This document shows positions 50,581 through 63,162 of a stretch of DNA of 64,000 nt, piece by piece. The DNA lies in the NCBI GenBank assembly GCA_026826555.1, contig JAKSZT010054304.1, positions 36,672,683-36,736,682 on the forward strand. The letters run 5' to 3'. Origin of the DNA: Tolypeutes matacus (Eukaryota > Chordata > Mammalia > Cingulata > Chlamyphoridae). Within the stretch, counting starts at the first letter, position 1; each line of letters starts with the position of its first letter. The translations under genes were made by a program, and so were the position numbers. The notes beneath the pieces are model-generated. The model did no database searches. It was not told where the DNA came from and saw only the letters and a list, made by a program, of their open reading frames with translations.

Positions 50581-52570
50581 ATCTGAAAAATAAATTCTTT
50601 GTATTGATTTTAGTCATGTGTAAGAAGAAAAGAAAATTCTAGAACAAGGAAACAACTAAAAGAAGATATCCTCAAACGTGCAAGTTTGGAAAGCTCAATG
50701 TGTGACATTTAAATTGGAAGCAGATGGCACATCTATGTTAATAGGTTTTAAATACTACATCATGTTATTGAAGTTAGTGAAGAGATGTGCCAGATGAATC
50801 TTTTGATTTCAGAAAAATAAAGATGAGATAAAGTCTTAAAAAGTAAAAGTGAAAACTATGAAATATTGAATGCAATACTTTTAAAGCAGGTATTTAGAAA
50901 CACATGAACAAAATGGAAATAAAAAAATTTATTTTAAGAGAGAGCCCATATTCAAATTTTAAAAGAGCATTTGGTTATAGTGATTACAGTTCTCAATATA
51001 TACCTAAACTCAATAAGTGGCTTTAAAAATGTTTTAAATCAGATATTTGTGAATAAATTAAATAAATAAACAGGAAAACATTCCTCTGGGAAAATAGTCA
51101 TTAACACTACACATCAGGGCTAATATATACCCAAATTCAATCTCTGAATGATAAGAACACTGACAATAGAACGTCATAATCAGAAAAAGAAATCAGCTTG
51201 AACAAAATATATAGGTAAACAGTTCCTTTGTAATAACAACAAAAATTCCAGGTTGCAACAGATAATTTAATGACATATAATATTCAGTATATATAAAAAG
51301 TAAAAGGAGCATCTTGATAAAATCATGAGTAATTATTATCTATTAGTTGAAAATAAAGGGATCTAAATGAAATTTTTGAGGTGCTTTATATTGCATCATG
51401 GTTCATATCTTTTGAAAAAGATAGCATGTTTTGGCCCAGATGTCAAACAAAATGGCCCAGATAGTTTTGGCAATTCTTAATTCATTCAAATATGATGAAA
51501 TTAAAGTTATTTTGAGTTAATATAATTATTTATGTAGTACTATACATGAACATGCTAAATATACTTAAACTTTAGTTCACTACACTTATTTGTAATTTAA
51601 CAGTAAAAGAAACCAAAAATAACTTATTGAAAAATCAGTCCTTGAAGTTCAGCTAAGTAAGTCTTATCCCTGGATTTCTCCTGGTCTCTTTTCTAAAATC
51701 AGTAGGGAGTACATAAAGAGATGAGCTAAAGAACTAATGGCAGAATTTCTGCTTCCGGCAGAATGTAGAGTTAAATAGCACCAAAGTCCTTTCCATTCAA
51801 ATATAGATAAATATGTCAAAAAATGCAATGTCATTTGTTTCCTGGGACCTTACAAACTAATGTAAATATCTTAGGAGACAAAAAAATTGAACTAAATTAA
51901 GAGAGATCAGTATTATCCTGAGTGCAAATGATGATATTACTTACGTAATAGCTGGAATTAGTTTTGTGCAGGTAACAGGATGAGGGAGCCAACCTTAAGA
52001 CTAATATTTAAGCACAATATCTACTTGATTGAAAAGTAACATTTTAGTTAAATCATTTTGCTTTAAAAATATATCACATTGTAAGACAGATTCCCCAAGT
52101 CCTCTTGGATTTGTCTCTGACCTTTTATTCTGTTTTACCATTCTATTCTTTGACATGAAAATTTGAACTATTTTCATGATTTTCACCTGCATATTCACAA
52201 GCAGTTCTCAAAAACATACTCAGATGAGATTCTAATACTCAGTAGTATTCTGTTCACTCTCCAGAATTAACATTGACCCTTCTGTGCATACACCCTTATA
52301 TGTAATTCATGGAAGTGTAATTAACACATTAATTTATATTCGGAAAACCATCTAAATGCCAAAGCCTTTTTACTCAACTCATTCCATCTGACTTTCAAAT
52401 CAGAACAGACATATGGCTCTAAATGTATATTGAACACCATGAAATGAGAACTCTATAAAATGAGAAGCATTGGAACTATTTCAGAAACAATTTAACTCTT
52501 TTGAAAACGTATACCCCACTGTCTATTATGACCCTTGAGCAGAAGTCAAGGTGAAGATATCAATTTCTAT
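50581..52570. other. Unassigned AT-rich DNA
   Basis: No gene or identified repeat. Confidence 0.4.
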
Positions 52571-52684
52571 GTTTTAATCAATCAGAATTTTACTTAAAGC
52601 ATTGAAGGTGATTTAAATGTTAGTTCAAACAACATTTACTCAAACTCATTTTTTAAAACTAGAAAAAGACATGGGAAACTATAT
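52571..52684. repeat. Left copy of diverged direct repeat
   Basis: 'cagaattttacttaaagcattgaaggtgatttaaatgttagttcaaacaacatttactcaaactca' pairs with 53717-53830 in the same orientation (about 80-85% by eye), about 1.15 kb apart. Confidence 0.75.
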
Positions 52685-53344
52685 CAGTAAATACCACAGC
52701 AATAAGCACCGCTCCTCCCTCCCTGGTCCTATCTCTAATGCAGGTGGTGCATCCATAATTTGTAAGCTCAGCCTCTGCCAGTTTCAGAGTCAGTTCTGAA
52801 TATGCTTGGCATCAAAATAAGCCTGTGATATATCTGGCCTGCAGTGAGGCATCTGGATTCTCATTGGTGTTTTTCTAAGTTTGCAGAGAAAAAGATCAAT
52901 TTTATTTTGAACTATTATCTCCTTAGAAATTCAATTTCTAATTACACTATTTCTTAAAATGTCAATAATACGGACTATGATGAAAGATGTAACAGAAATA
53001 AATAAATTACTATACTTCCTTTTTTTTGACAGCAAAACAGCAGTTATTCATTTGCCTCATCTTGTGGTTAACTATTTTTCAGCCATCATATACATATTTT
53101 TAATGTTAGAATATTCAAATAAGACTATATTTCAAATATTCAATTGCTTATTTGTTTCCCTTCCAATATACCCTTTTATTTATCCAAAAATTAAAAAAAA
53201 AACAATCAAAATCTATAAAGGTCCTAGCTTTAAGTATGATAAAATTTAATAAAATGAGGTTCAGTAAAGATGGAAACATCAAAAAGAATAACTTCATACG
53301 AATATTGCAGGATTTATTCAATAACAAATATTAATTGCAGGCAT
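52685..53344. other. Unassigned DNA between the direct repeats
   Basis: No gene seen. The 96-codon frame at 52959-53249 is AT-driven with no motif. Confidence 0.4.
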
Positions 53345-53700
53345 ATTGGAAGTGAGACACTACTCACTTAGGACACATAAGAAAGCAAAATGCAAAATGA
53401 TTCCTGGCGTTGTAGAAACTGTATTCTAATGAAAGGAAAAACACCGGAATCTCTAAGCATAATAAATAAGGAAAGTGTTTAGTATTTTATAAGGAAATAG
53501 TATCTGAGGTTTGGCAAGGGGGTGGGTTGTATGAACCAGGTGTGGGGGCACAAGTTGCAGCACTGAATATGATGGTCAGATATGGCCTCACTGAGAAAAT
53601 AAAATTACTCAAAGGCTTACAGGAAGGGCCATATAGATTAAAAACTGCACTGAAGCATTCTAAAAGGTCTCCTTGTATCTACAGCTGCCTCCCTACAATT
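53345..53700 (-). mobile_element. L2-like remnant
   Basis: 'ttcctggcgttgtagaaactgtattctaatg' and 'tgaatatgatggtcagatatggcctcactgagaaaataaaa' resemble the complement of L2. Diverged; assignment moderate. Confidence 0.4.
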
Positions 53701-53716
53701 TATTTTATTAAAATCT

Positions 53717-53830
53717 ATTTTTAATGAACCAGAATTTTATTTAAAACATTGAAGGTGATTTAAATATCAGTTCAACCAATATCTATTCAAACTCATTTTT
53801 TTTAAACTAAAAAAGACATGGAAATATATT
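53717..53830. repeat. Right copy of diverged direct repeat
   Basis: Matches 52571-52684: 'ccagaattttatttaaaacattgaaggtgatttaaatatcagttcaaccaatatctattcaaactca'. Similarity stops on both sides. Confidence 0.75.
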
Positions 53831-54203
53831 CCCACAGCTGTATGAATTTTATTCTAATTTTGCATAAACATGATATGGCATGAATGGATGAGGGTGACAA
53901 AATGACTAACATCTCTATGTAAACCAAATTACCTGTTGTAAAACATGAAACCTTGCACAGATTATGAAAATCTCTATCAATATCATGTCCATTTTGACCT
54001 GCTAGTGATTGGTTGCCTATTTTGTTGGAGGGATAATAACAATATATTTTTATAAAGGTTTTTTTCTTTCTTTCAAAAATTCATTTATTTTTCCATAAAT
54101 TTCCAACGTCATATAAGTTTTCAAAATTTTTTGTCTAAAGCAATTTTTAATATATTTTTTTAAAATGCCAATTTTTTTTTTCCCTATCTGCAATTAAGCA
54201 CTC

Positions 54204-55053
54204 TTTTTTTTCCTCTGCAAAAAAGCTTTATTGTTTACACTTGGTTCAGGGCTTGTTAGAGGCTACAAGGTGGCAGTTAATAAGATGTCTTCTGGCTGGA
54301 GGGCTCAGGCAGAAGCCTGGACGCTGGAGGAATAGAGGAGTCTCCTCAGTGGCCTCTGGGCTCTGGAGGCTCCTAGTTGTACTTGAGGGTAAGCCTTTCT
54401 AGCAAGCCTGCAGAGGTTGGTCAGGTGGTCACCCATGTTCTTGATCAGTTTCACCAACTCATCTAGGAAATGGTTCTCCAGGAAGTTACAGAGATGGGGG
54501 TCTGTGTTGGCAGATCCCAGAGCGTGTAGCTCCAAAAGGGCCTGGGCAGTTTCCATGGCATCCAGGGTTTTACGCCATTCATCTTTGGATGGCCTCAGCA
54601 TATCCTGGAAGAGGGTGCAGCCCCTGCGCCCTGGTTTTGCATCTTCAAAAGACACTCTGTGCCTTTGCTCTTCTCCTTAGCCAACTTGAGGAATAAGTGG
54701 TCCATACTCTTCAGGGTCACAATGTTGCTGTGGAAATAGTAGCCCAGAGAGAGGTAGGTATAGGAGACCTGCAGATGCATGTTGACCAGAAGGTTAACAG
54801 AGGCCTCCACTTGGGCAGAATAATTCTGATGGATCTGGGAGCTCATGGTTGCTGGACAATAAGGAGCTAACCACAGAAAAGGTGCTAGCTGGACCTGGAA
54901 ACAGGGGGTGGCCTAGAAGCCAGAGGGTGCAACTGTAGAAGCAGTTGGACGGTGGTCGAGGCTAAAGAGTGGATGGGGAATAGTCCCCGGGTCTGTTCCC
55001 TTCAAACACTGTTGAAGCAGGACACAGATCTGAGGGAACCGCCGGGCTCTCTG
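54204..55053 (-). pseudogene. FTL (pseudogene): Ferritin light chain processed pseudogene
   Basis: Intronless retrocopy of ferritin light chain mRNA, the iron-storage shell subunit that promotes core mineralisation. ATG at 54846 opens '[20 protein letters not shown]', with the '[11 protein letters not shown]' helix following. After 'LLKMQNQ' a frameshift moves to 54655-54305 ('[13 protein letters not shown]', '[20 protein letters not shown]'), with about nine codons deleted before '[10 protein letters not shown]'. A second shift and deletion lead to the C-terminal 'ERLTLKYN' and a TAG at 54373. The 5' UTR (54847-55053) with its IRE and a 3' UTR with AATAAA ('caataaagctttttt' on the minus strand, about 54230) are present, ending in an 8-A tail. 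Flanking repeats are AGCACTC-T8 (54197-54211) and AGCATTC-Tn (55056). Confidence 0.93.
54999..55022 (-). promoter_or_regulatory. Retained iron-responsive element of FTL
   Basis: On the minus strand: TGC, then TTCAA, then hexaloop CAGTGT, then TTGAA. The 5-bp upper stem pairs perfectly, the loop keeps the IRE consensus CAGUGN, and the unpaired C five bases 5' of the stem-loop is kept (tgCttcaa). In functional FTL mRNA this element binds IRP1/IRP2 to block translation when iron is low. Here it is a relic unless the locus is transcribed. Confidence 0.88.
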
Positions 55054-55062
55054 TCAGCATTC

Positions 55063-55714
55063 TTTTTTTTTTTTTTTTTTTTTTTTTTTGGGAGCCCAGC
55101 AATGGCCATGCCTTTATTACTTACTCATAGACAGACCCGGGTGGTGGCAGGCAGAGGGCTGCTCAGCCTACTTACAGGATGCAGTGGTGGCTGGGTGGAA
55201 GGTGCCCCACCATGCTCTGTGCCCTGCTCTGTGCCACCTAACAGACATGGTCAGCTTTTATAAAGTTACAAACAGTGGGACACAAGGGTTACTAGTTAAC
55301 AATTACTAGACTTCCTGATTATTATTCACAGGTGCTCCTTTGATGCTTACATCACCCCCGTTTATGAGGGTCATGTGGTTGGCCAGACCAACCCATCCTC
55401 ATTCCAGGGCCTCGGGTTCACAGAAAGGGCATTCTGCCTTCATTTATCCTACACTCTTCCTTAATGCTCTGTCTGCCTTACAAACAACCCATTAAATCTT
55501 CCACAATATCTGAGCATTTAGGGCATAAATTCAGTGTATCTCATGTCCACAGCAACAATATAAGGCACCACAAAGCATACATCCATCCAAAATGTACAAT
55601 CAATGGCATTCAGCACATGCAATATCGCCCATATTCATATTTTACATAGTTTCACTAGTCCCTAGTCCCATGTTATTTAAAAATTTCTTTCTAGTAATAT
55701 ACATGTGTTAGAAT
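55063..55714 (-). mobile_element. Polyadenylated retrocopy of an ERV 3' end
   Basis: On the minus strand: a purine tract AAGGAAGAG (55454-55462), then an LTR-like start TGTAGGAT (55453), a U3 with TATAAA (55257-55262), an R region with AATAAA (55113-55118), and 23 nt later a pure 27-A tail (55063-55089) in place of U5. That is the 3' end of a polyadenylated retroviral mRNA, not an integrated provirus. The 15-bp direct repeat TCAGCATTCTTTTTT flanks it at 55054-55068 and 55715-55729. The upstream part (55560-55714) resembles an L1 3' UTR segment also seen at 63210-63545. No viral coding frame is recognised. Confidence 0.7.
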
Positions 55715-55729
55715 TCAGCATTCTTTTTT

Positions 55730-57009
55730 AAAAAATTCCTGAAGCTATTTATTTCTATATCCTATCTTTTTTCCTTGAGCTTACTTGTCAATCTTAGAGA
55801 CTTGATTTAATTCATTTATTTTTATTGAGTATCTTATATATGGAGGCCATCTTTCTGGTTACTGTTTTCTGTTAATTAAAAGGCAGCTTTGAAAGGGGAT
55901 TTTCATGATTGATTTTGGTAGAATAGCCTTAATAAAATAGTTGTTTGTGGGGCAAAATTTTAGGACTGATATTATACCTTTAGAATTAGAGTCAGAAATA
56001 TTTATAAAATATCCGATACATTTTTGTATTCAGTTCTTATAATTGATAACCTATGAGGATAATCAGTAACCTAAGTCTATATTACCTACACACTCTATTA
56101 CTTGAAATGAAAATAACCACCACAAATGTGCAGAGAAAAAAATTCATCAATAAAATGTGGCACCTTAAAGTCTATTTCAAAAGAGAGTGAGAAAAAAGCA
56201 GTACAAAATCCAATAAATTCCAAAGTAAGTATTCAATGCAACAATAAGTGAATCATAATAAGGTTTTTGTTTTGAAACTGTCTGTATATTCCTTATTTAT
56301 TCCTCAACATTTCAATTGTTTGTTTTAATTATATTGTCAAGAATATATTATAATTTAATAAAGTCATTTTGATATGGATTTAAGCAGATTATAGGCATAT
56401 GAAATTTTTAGTATCTGTGAAAATTTTCCTAAAGTAAAGGAATAAAATTTTCATTTAGCTGTTGTATTCTTTGATAAGTATTAGATTTAAAAAGAATTCA
56501 TTACAAGAAGTTCAGATAACACTTTGTTTCTGGCGAGATTTGTGCTATTTGTTTTTTATTCTTTGTGTTCTAATGTTCATAAGACTCTTAGCTAAATGTA
56601 TGAGTTGAACTATATAAGATCACTATATTCAATATTCAGTTGTTTTTGATCTTCAAGTAGAATAATCTACATGATTCAACCTAATTATTCCTTCCAATTT
56701 TTGAGTGGTAGGGAGGCTTATTTTTTGTGTAAATTATTCTTCACTATAATTTTCATTAAATGTGATTATGATAATCCACATATATTTGCTGTTCAAATAC
56801 ATTATTCATTTTCAATGTAATTATTTTTAAAGTATTCTCTTTTTTTATCAAATTAACGTAGAAAGTACTTTAAATTACCTTTGTTTAAAAATAGAGCTTT
56901 GTTGAGAATAACCAACATTTGGGCTATCGAATTCTTTAGAAAATTAAACCTAAAAAATTTAAAATGCACATGTTACTGTAATTGAAAAGATCATTAGCTC
57001 TGTTTATTT
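55730..57009. other. Unassigned AT-rich DNA
   Basis: No gene or identified repeat. Confidence 0.4.
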
Positions 57010-57075
57010 CAAAATAAAATGCTCTACACATATAGGAACTCAATAAATACTAACTGTTGGAAATAAAGTAGACAT
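57010..57075 (+). mobile_element. L2/MIR-like 3' tail
   Basis: 'ctacacatataggaactcaataaatactaactgttgg' resembles the shared 3' end of L2 and MIR. Very short. Confidence 0.4.
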
Positions 57076-57324
57076 TCATTTTAATAATCATGGAATCATG
57101 GTAGAAAAACTCAACTGAAACAGAAGCAATTATTTTGATTATTTTCTGAATTCAGATAAAAGTTGATTTAATCATATCCTTTAGTTCCCTGTACTTCCAT
57201 AGTTGGTTCTGGAGAGTCCTTCTCTGGTTTTATTTCCTTATTTATTTACATTTAACTCATTCACCACTCCCAACCCCTCCTTCAAAAGTGTGTTTGAAAT
57301 AAATTGATGATTTTCTTTTCTTCC

Positions 57325-57355
<31 letters not shown>

Positions 57356-57432
57356 ACAGGAGGCCAAGGACCAAACCAGAAATCTCTTATGTGGGAAGAC
57401 AGCACTCAACTACTGACCCATATCCGCTCCCC
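57325..57432 (-). mobile_element. DAS-type SINE (minus)
   Basis: A 26-T run (57325-57350), then 'aagatacaggaggccaaggaccaaaccag' and 'actgacccatatccgctcccc', the complement of the head. Head at the right. Confidence 0.8.
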
Positions 57433-57479
57433 TAAGTTTGTTTTTACATTTGTTTTTGGTTTGTTTGTTTGTTTTGGTT

Positions 57480-59065
57480 TTTGTTTTTTAAAAGATACCT
57501 AGATTACATAAATGTTACATAGAATATATAAGGGATTCCCATATGCCCCACTCCCCACACCTCCCACATTTTCTCTCATTGGCAACATCTTTCATCAGTG
57601 GTATATTCACTGCAAGTGATGAGTACATTTTGGAGCATTGCCACTAAGCATGGATTATAAGTTTACATTGCAGTTTACACTCATACCTGCTCAACTCTGT
57701 AGGTTATGGCAGGATATATAATGGACTGTATCTGTCATTGTACTATCATTTAGAATGGTTCACAAGTCCCCAAAATGCCTCTATATCATACCTGTTTTTC
57801 CCTCCTTCTACTCCCAAAACCTCCAGTGGCCACTGCCTCCACATCAATGATATTTCTTCCATTGCTACAATCACAGTAAGTCTATAATAGAATACTAGTA
57901 AGTCTACTTTAGCCCATAGTTTGTTCCCAAATCCTGAGGACTCTGTTATGGTTATGCCCACTCCACTTTTAATTAAGCAGGGGCCTTCAATCCCATATGG
58001 CTAATCAATGGGACTCTCTTGCTTGTAGTTTTAGACACTCTCAGTTCCTTGGTATGTTGTTTGTCCATTGTCTCCTCCTTGTTAGTTGTCCTGAGTGAGT
58101 CCAATGGACTAGAGAGTAGGTGTTTCAACTCCACTGAGATTCAGGGCCCAGCTGGCACATGAAGTTTTGGATCACAGAAGGGTTACAACTGTGGCAGGGG
58201 AGGATCATTGGTTTGGGGTGTCAGTCATGTAGGATACATGGGAGGAAGTTCACCTGGGCATACATATAAGGCATATAAATGCGTTCAGATGTTCATGGGG
58301 CATTGTTGCTGTGGGTGGAGATTCACACAATAACCAAAAGAATATCAAATTCCAATCCTGAGGAGCTCTGCTACCTTCTCTAATGGAATAGCAAGAATCC
58401 CCCAAGTACAGGGCCCATGACTAGTGAAGGAGGATGGTCCATTGATGGACCCTTGATATTGATGACTATGCTTATGAACCTTTGCTCTTGAATTGAAAAT
58501 TAGCCTAGAGTTGTAGGGTGCCTAAGAGTTAACTACTAGGAACCATCCTGTTGCTCAAATGAGGCCTCTCTTCAGCATATAAATGCAATAACTTCCCCCT
58601 AGCTTGGGACATGACTACCAGGGATGAGCCTCTCTCTCACTGAGGGATTGCTACCAAGTACCAACAAGCAATGCAACTGGAAAAAGAAAAAAAGACCTTA
58701 ACCAAAAGGAGGAAAAGTTAAAGACAAATGATTTTATATGGCTAAGAGACTTCAAAGTGAGCTAGGAGGTCATTTCAGAGGTTACGCTTATGCATGTATT
58801 AGCAGGATGTCATTGACAGCTGAAGTGGATACTACCCCAAGTAGAGGAGCTCTTGAGAGCTATGGAAACATCCAAACCCTATAGTCAGGGCAGACAGCTC
58901 AGGAGATTTATGGCCCTCCTTTGGAATTTATGCTCCCCTATGTGACAGAGCTGGACTCAGCTGTGGTTTCCCTACACATGCTCTTCTGTCCTTCTATTTG
59001 AACCTAAAATTCATACTAGAGTTGGTAGTTGTCTGTCCAAGAGACTTAAATCTTGGAGCTGTCCA
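57480..59065 (-). mobile_element. L1 3' fragment with inverted 5' half
   Basis: 57480-58160 is minus-oriented and matches 26245-26928 ('ataagggattcccatatgcccc' to 'gggcccagctggcacatg'). 58161-59065 is plus-oriented and matches the complement of 27830 back to about 26930 ('agttttggatcacagaagg' to 'ggagctgtccatg'). The two source segments abut at a shared CATG. Frame B of the 26-kb copy is open at 57746-57961; frame A is broken. 5' inversion is the signature of twin-primed L1 integration. Confidence 0.85.
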
Positions 59066-59067
59066 TG

Positions 59068-59186
59068 TTTACACTTGTTTTTGCTTGCTGTTTGCTTCTG
59101 TTTACATTAGGAGGCACTGGAACTGAACCCAGGATCTCCCCTGTGGGAAACAGGCACTCAAACACTTGAGCCACATCTGCTTCTAA
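59068..59186 (-). mobile_element. DAS-type SINE (minus)
   Basis: 'aggaggcactggaactgaacccaggatctcccctgtgggaaacaggcactcaaacacttgagccacatctgcttct' is the complement of a DAS head and body, with T-rich sequence at its left. It abuts the right end of the inverted L1. Confidence 0.8.
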
Positions 59187-61029
59187 TAGTTTTTTAATTT
59201 CCTAGAAAAATTTCTACTTTTATTTAGAGTATATTCATTTTTAAATTTGCATAAGTACTACCAGGTTATACAGACTCAACCTCTTCAGATAGCCATAGCC
59301 AGAAGTCCCTCCATTATGCTATATTTTTCTACATTAAAAGATGAAGAGGGCTTGATTCATATCAGAATGACTTCCTTTCTATCTTTAGCTTACAAATTCC
59401 TGGATAGATGGTTTCTAAAAAATAAATTGCTATTCTTATTTTCCAAGTTCAGATTTTTCCATATCAAGGAAATTAATACTCACAAAATTAAAATAAATAC
59501 AGGGGAAAGACCATAGAAAAGTAGAAACCATTTTATACTCTAATATATCACTACAGCAAAATATATAAGAATTAATGGACATTTTCAATACCTAAACACA
59601 AAAATACTTTTGCGGATGTCATTTAAGAATAAATTAAATTTGGGGTAGAGTAAATATATTTCAATTTTATTTTTGTTACCCTTACAGACCTAAAAGATAT
59701 TTGGTTGTTTAAATTTTAATTATTTAAAACTCAGTTGTCTAGGGTTTGTTAAGGATCATTATAATTGTATTGTGCGTAACTCAACTTGCTCATAAAATTA
59801 CCATATTTTGCATACTAGAATTGTTTACTTAGACAATAATTTTAAATTCATTAATTTAATTTTCCTTTGAATATATTAAACTTTTATAATAAATGAATCT
59901 GACATTAAGTAATCTGAAATAACTTGGCTTCTATTTGGTGAAAACTTGGAAATCGAAAGCATCATCAGCATTATAGTAAAACAATGTAGGGCATTTTGCC
60001 TCCTGACTGGCATTTTCTGCAGAATTATTCAAGTACTCTCCTATTTATAAAGTTTGTCTAGATTAACAAAATATTGAAAAAATACTTTACATAATTGTAA
60101 ATATACTTTTTCACATGGAATTTATCTAATAAATTATCCTTCACTACCAGCTATTTTTGTATCTTTTCATGTTTTATTGTCATTTTTTTGTGTGTATCTA
60201 ATTGGAAGTTTTCTTAGATTTATTTATTTTCTTTCTCTATTTAATTTATTCATCTATTTATCTTTATACTGTTATTGTATTTTGCTCTCTAAAACAGTTG
60301 TAATCTAAACAAATCCATGAATATATTTTCGTCCGATTATTACAGAAACTTGCTTTGGGGGATGTACCTGTCAATAGTAAACTGTGAAACCCAGCCCTAA
60401 TCTGCAGATATCTTTGCGACTTTTGGATTTCCCCTTCATTACCCTTTGCGTCATCATTCTGCTCTCAGTCTTACTGATTTTCTCTCACCCTCAATTGTCC
60501 CTCACTTCGTCTCGTGCGCCAGAGTATCCACATTTTGTCTTCAATCTGCAAAGAAGTTTTCCCATATTCTTCTGCCTCTTCCTCTGCCTCTCCTCCCCTC
60601 CCTTCTCCTCTCCTCTCTTTCTCTCTCTCTAAGGCATAAATTTTAGACTAAAATTTTCTTTCTTTGGGATATTTTCTTTGATTTCCAAAATTACATTATA
60701 TACCTTTCACTATAGTTATGCCCCACACTTTGATTCCACATAAAACACTTCTCATTAAAATTCTTACCATCTTTTGTTGAAAATGCCTATTTCTCTTTGT
60801 TCTTCACCAAATCAGTAAAATGGCCAATTTTGTCTTATGCTGTGGTACGCCCCAAATGCATCCAGCATGGTAACTTGTATACATAAGTATTTAAAACTAT
60901 TGTCACTATTATAAATAATTGCCACAGGATCTGGAAGCATTTCTTATTTACATTTGTATTGTGTTCACATACCAGAATTGTTTAGCTGACAAGAGCATTT
61001 GGTTCAAAACTTATATTTGAATAAATACT
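59187..61029. other. Unassigned DNA with a CT-rich tract
   Basis: AT-rich. 60560-60640 is a pyrimidine-rich tract ending in (CT)n, which accounts for the Pro/Leu/Ser-rich frames at 60384-60646. The 89-codon frame at 59247-59516 has no recognisable motif. Confidence 0.4.
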
Positions 61030-61776
61030 GCTGTAGTGTAAGTATTTATTCATTCATTTAGTAATGACTTACACTATGTGCAGACATTGTACTTGACACT
61101 GTGAGTAAAGTAGTTAGTAAAAATAAATTGGGTCCCTATCATTATGGGCTTTATGATCTTGTGAAGAACATACATATTAATAAATTATTAATGCAAATAT
61201 ATGAATAGTTCAACTAAGATATGTACAAAGAAGACTAGAAGTTGCTTTGGGAATTTATAATATGGGAATTTAAAAGCAAAGAAATTAAGAGAATGTTTCC
61301 TTGAGGAAGTACATTATTATTACAACAAGTTTTGAGAATTTCAGAACAGTTAGTAAGGTAAAGAAGGAAAGGAAGATTTTAGCACTATAAAAATAGCATC
61401 TGCAAAGGCTTTGTGATGTGAAGGAGAATGGTAAATTAATGGTATGTGCAGATGCCAGGTTATCTGAGAAGTAGAATGGAGGAGAAATTTGGAGAGATAT
61501 AAGGCTGTGGAGAAACAGAGTGGCCAGACTATTCAGGGAACTTTATGTTATTTGCTTGATTGTATGTTTACCTAAGAACAATGTGAAGCCGTAAAAGAGA
61601 GATTCTGATGAGAGGGAGATATGATTTGCCTTCCAAAAATATAACTGTGCCTTTTGTGTGGAGAGTGGATTGAGGGAGGCATTAGAGAATATGATGATGA
61701 GGAGATGAGTTAAAATATTACTTTCTGAAGCTCAAGTAAGATAAAATTATGGCAAAGTAGCTAGAAAGAATCAATG
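61030..61776 (-). mobile_element. L2 remnant, left part
   Basis: 'attcattcatttagtaatgacttacactatgtgcagacattgtacttgacactgtg', 'catctgcaaaggctttgtgatgtg', 'agagattctgatgagagggagatatgatttgcc' and 'tgtggagagtggattgagggaggc' follow the complement of L2 in order. Interrupted by the L1 at 61777 and resumes at 62626. Confidence 0.6.
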
Positions 61777-62613
61777 ACCAATGGCCCTACTTTGGAGTTT
61801 GTGCTCCTGAGTGTGACGGAGTTGGACTCAGATGTGACTTCTCTACACATACCTCTTCTGTCCCTTTTATCTAAACCTATAGTTAGTGCTGGAGTTGGTA
61901 GGTGTACGTCCAAGAGATTTTAATCTCTGGGCTGTCCATGTGTCAGCTTGGCCTTAAAATTCAACAGAGTTGCAATACCTACTCTCCAGTTCATTGGACT
62001 CACCCAGGACAACTAACAAGGAGATGATGATGGACAATGGCCATCCCAAGGAACCCAGAGGGTCTACAACTGCAAGCAAGAGAGTCCCATCCATCTGCCC
62101 CATGGGATCAAAGCCTCCTCTCAATTAGAGGTGGAATGGGCAACACTATCCCAGAATCCTCAGGATTGGAGAATGAATTATGGTCTAAAGTAGACTTACT
62201 GGTATTCTACTATAGACTTATTTTGATGCTAGATCATTCATATGGAGGCAGTGGCCACTAGAGGTTCTGAGGGCAGGGAGAGGGAAATACAGGTGAAATA
62301 TGGGGGCATTTTGGAGACTTGGGAATTTTCCTGAATGATGTTACAATGACAGATACGGGCCATTACATATCTTGCCATAACCTACAAAATTATGCAGGAA
62401 AGAGTATAAACTACAATGTAAACTATAATCCACGCTTAGTGGCAATGCTCTTAAATGTCTTCATCAATTGTAATGAATGTACCACACAAATGAAAGATGT
62501 TGTTAGTGTGGGAAAATGTGGGCGGTGTAGGAAGCAGGGCATATAGGAATCCCCTATATTTTGATTTAACATTTATGTAATCTAAATACCTTTATAAAAA
62601 CAAAACAAAACAA
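61777..62613 (+). mobile_element. L1 3'-end fragment nested in L2
   Basis: 5'-truncated L1 3' region in plus orientation with an A-rich tail (caaaacaaaacaaaa). It is bracketed by a 12-bp target duplication AAAGAATCAATG at 61765-61776 and 62614-62625. Matches the complement of 26245-27060. Holds frame B from Met34 of 62037-62261, and frame A at 62319-62546. Confidence 0.9.
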
Positions 62614-62625
62614 AAAGAATCAATG

Positions 62626-62970
62626 GATTTAAGAGATATTTAGAAAGTAAAAGCAACGTGCATTGGTGATGGCTTGACTATGAGGATGGAGAGAGAGAAA
62701 GAAGTTTAAGATGATTCTGAAATTTCAAGTGTTTATTACTGGGTAATAGTGGTGCCATTCACCGAGACAGGGAATAATGGAGGAAGGCTAATTCAGTAGT
62801 GAGGGAAGTGGGGAGAGAAATAATGTGCAATTGTTGGCACTTGTTGAGTTTGCAGAACAATTGCAACTTCTGAGGGCCCTATACAATGAGCTGTAGTTCA
62901 GAAAGAATTTCAAAGCTAGAGATATACATTTATAAGTGATATAAAAATAGGTGGTTTATAATGCTTTTAG
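62626..62970 (-). mobile_element. L2 remnant, right part
   Basis: Continues the L2 of 61030-61776: 'gatggcttgactatgaggatggag', 'agatgattctgaaatttcaag', 'atagtggtgccattcaccgagacaggg'. Confidence 0.55.
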
Positions 62971-63162
62971 ATGAGGTCATCCTAAATAAAATATAAAATT
63001 AGAAAAAGAGACTCCTACAATGAAATGTTAAGGAACTCCAATATCTACTGATTTGTGGAGGAGCATGAGGTGGCTGATAGTCAGTTTTCAATATTTTAGG
63101 CTAATTCCATTTTTATTAGGTATCTAGATAATAATATTAAAACTTACATGGTTCATTTTTTT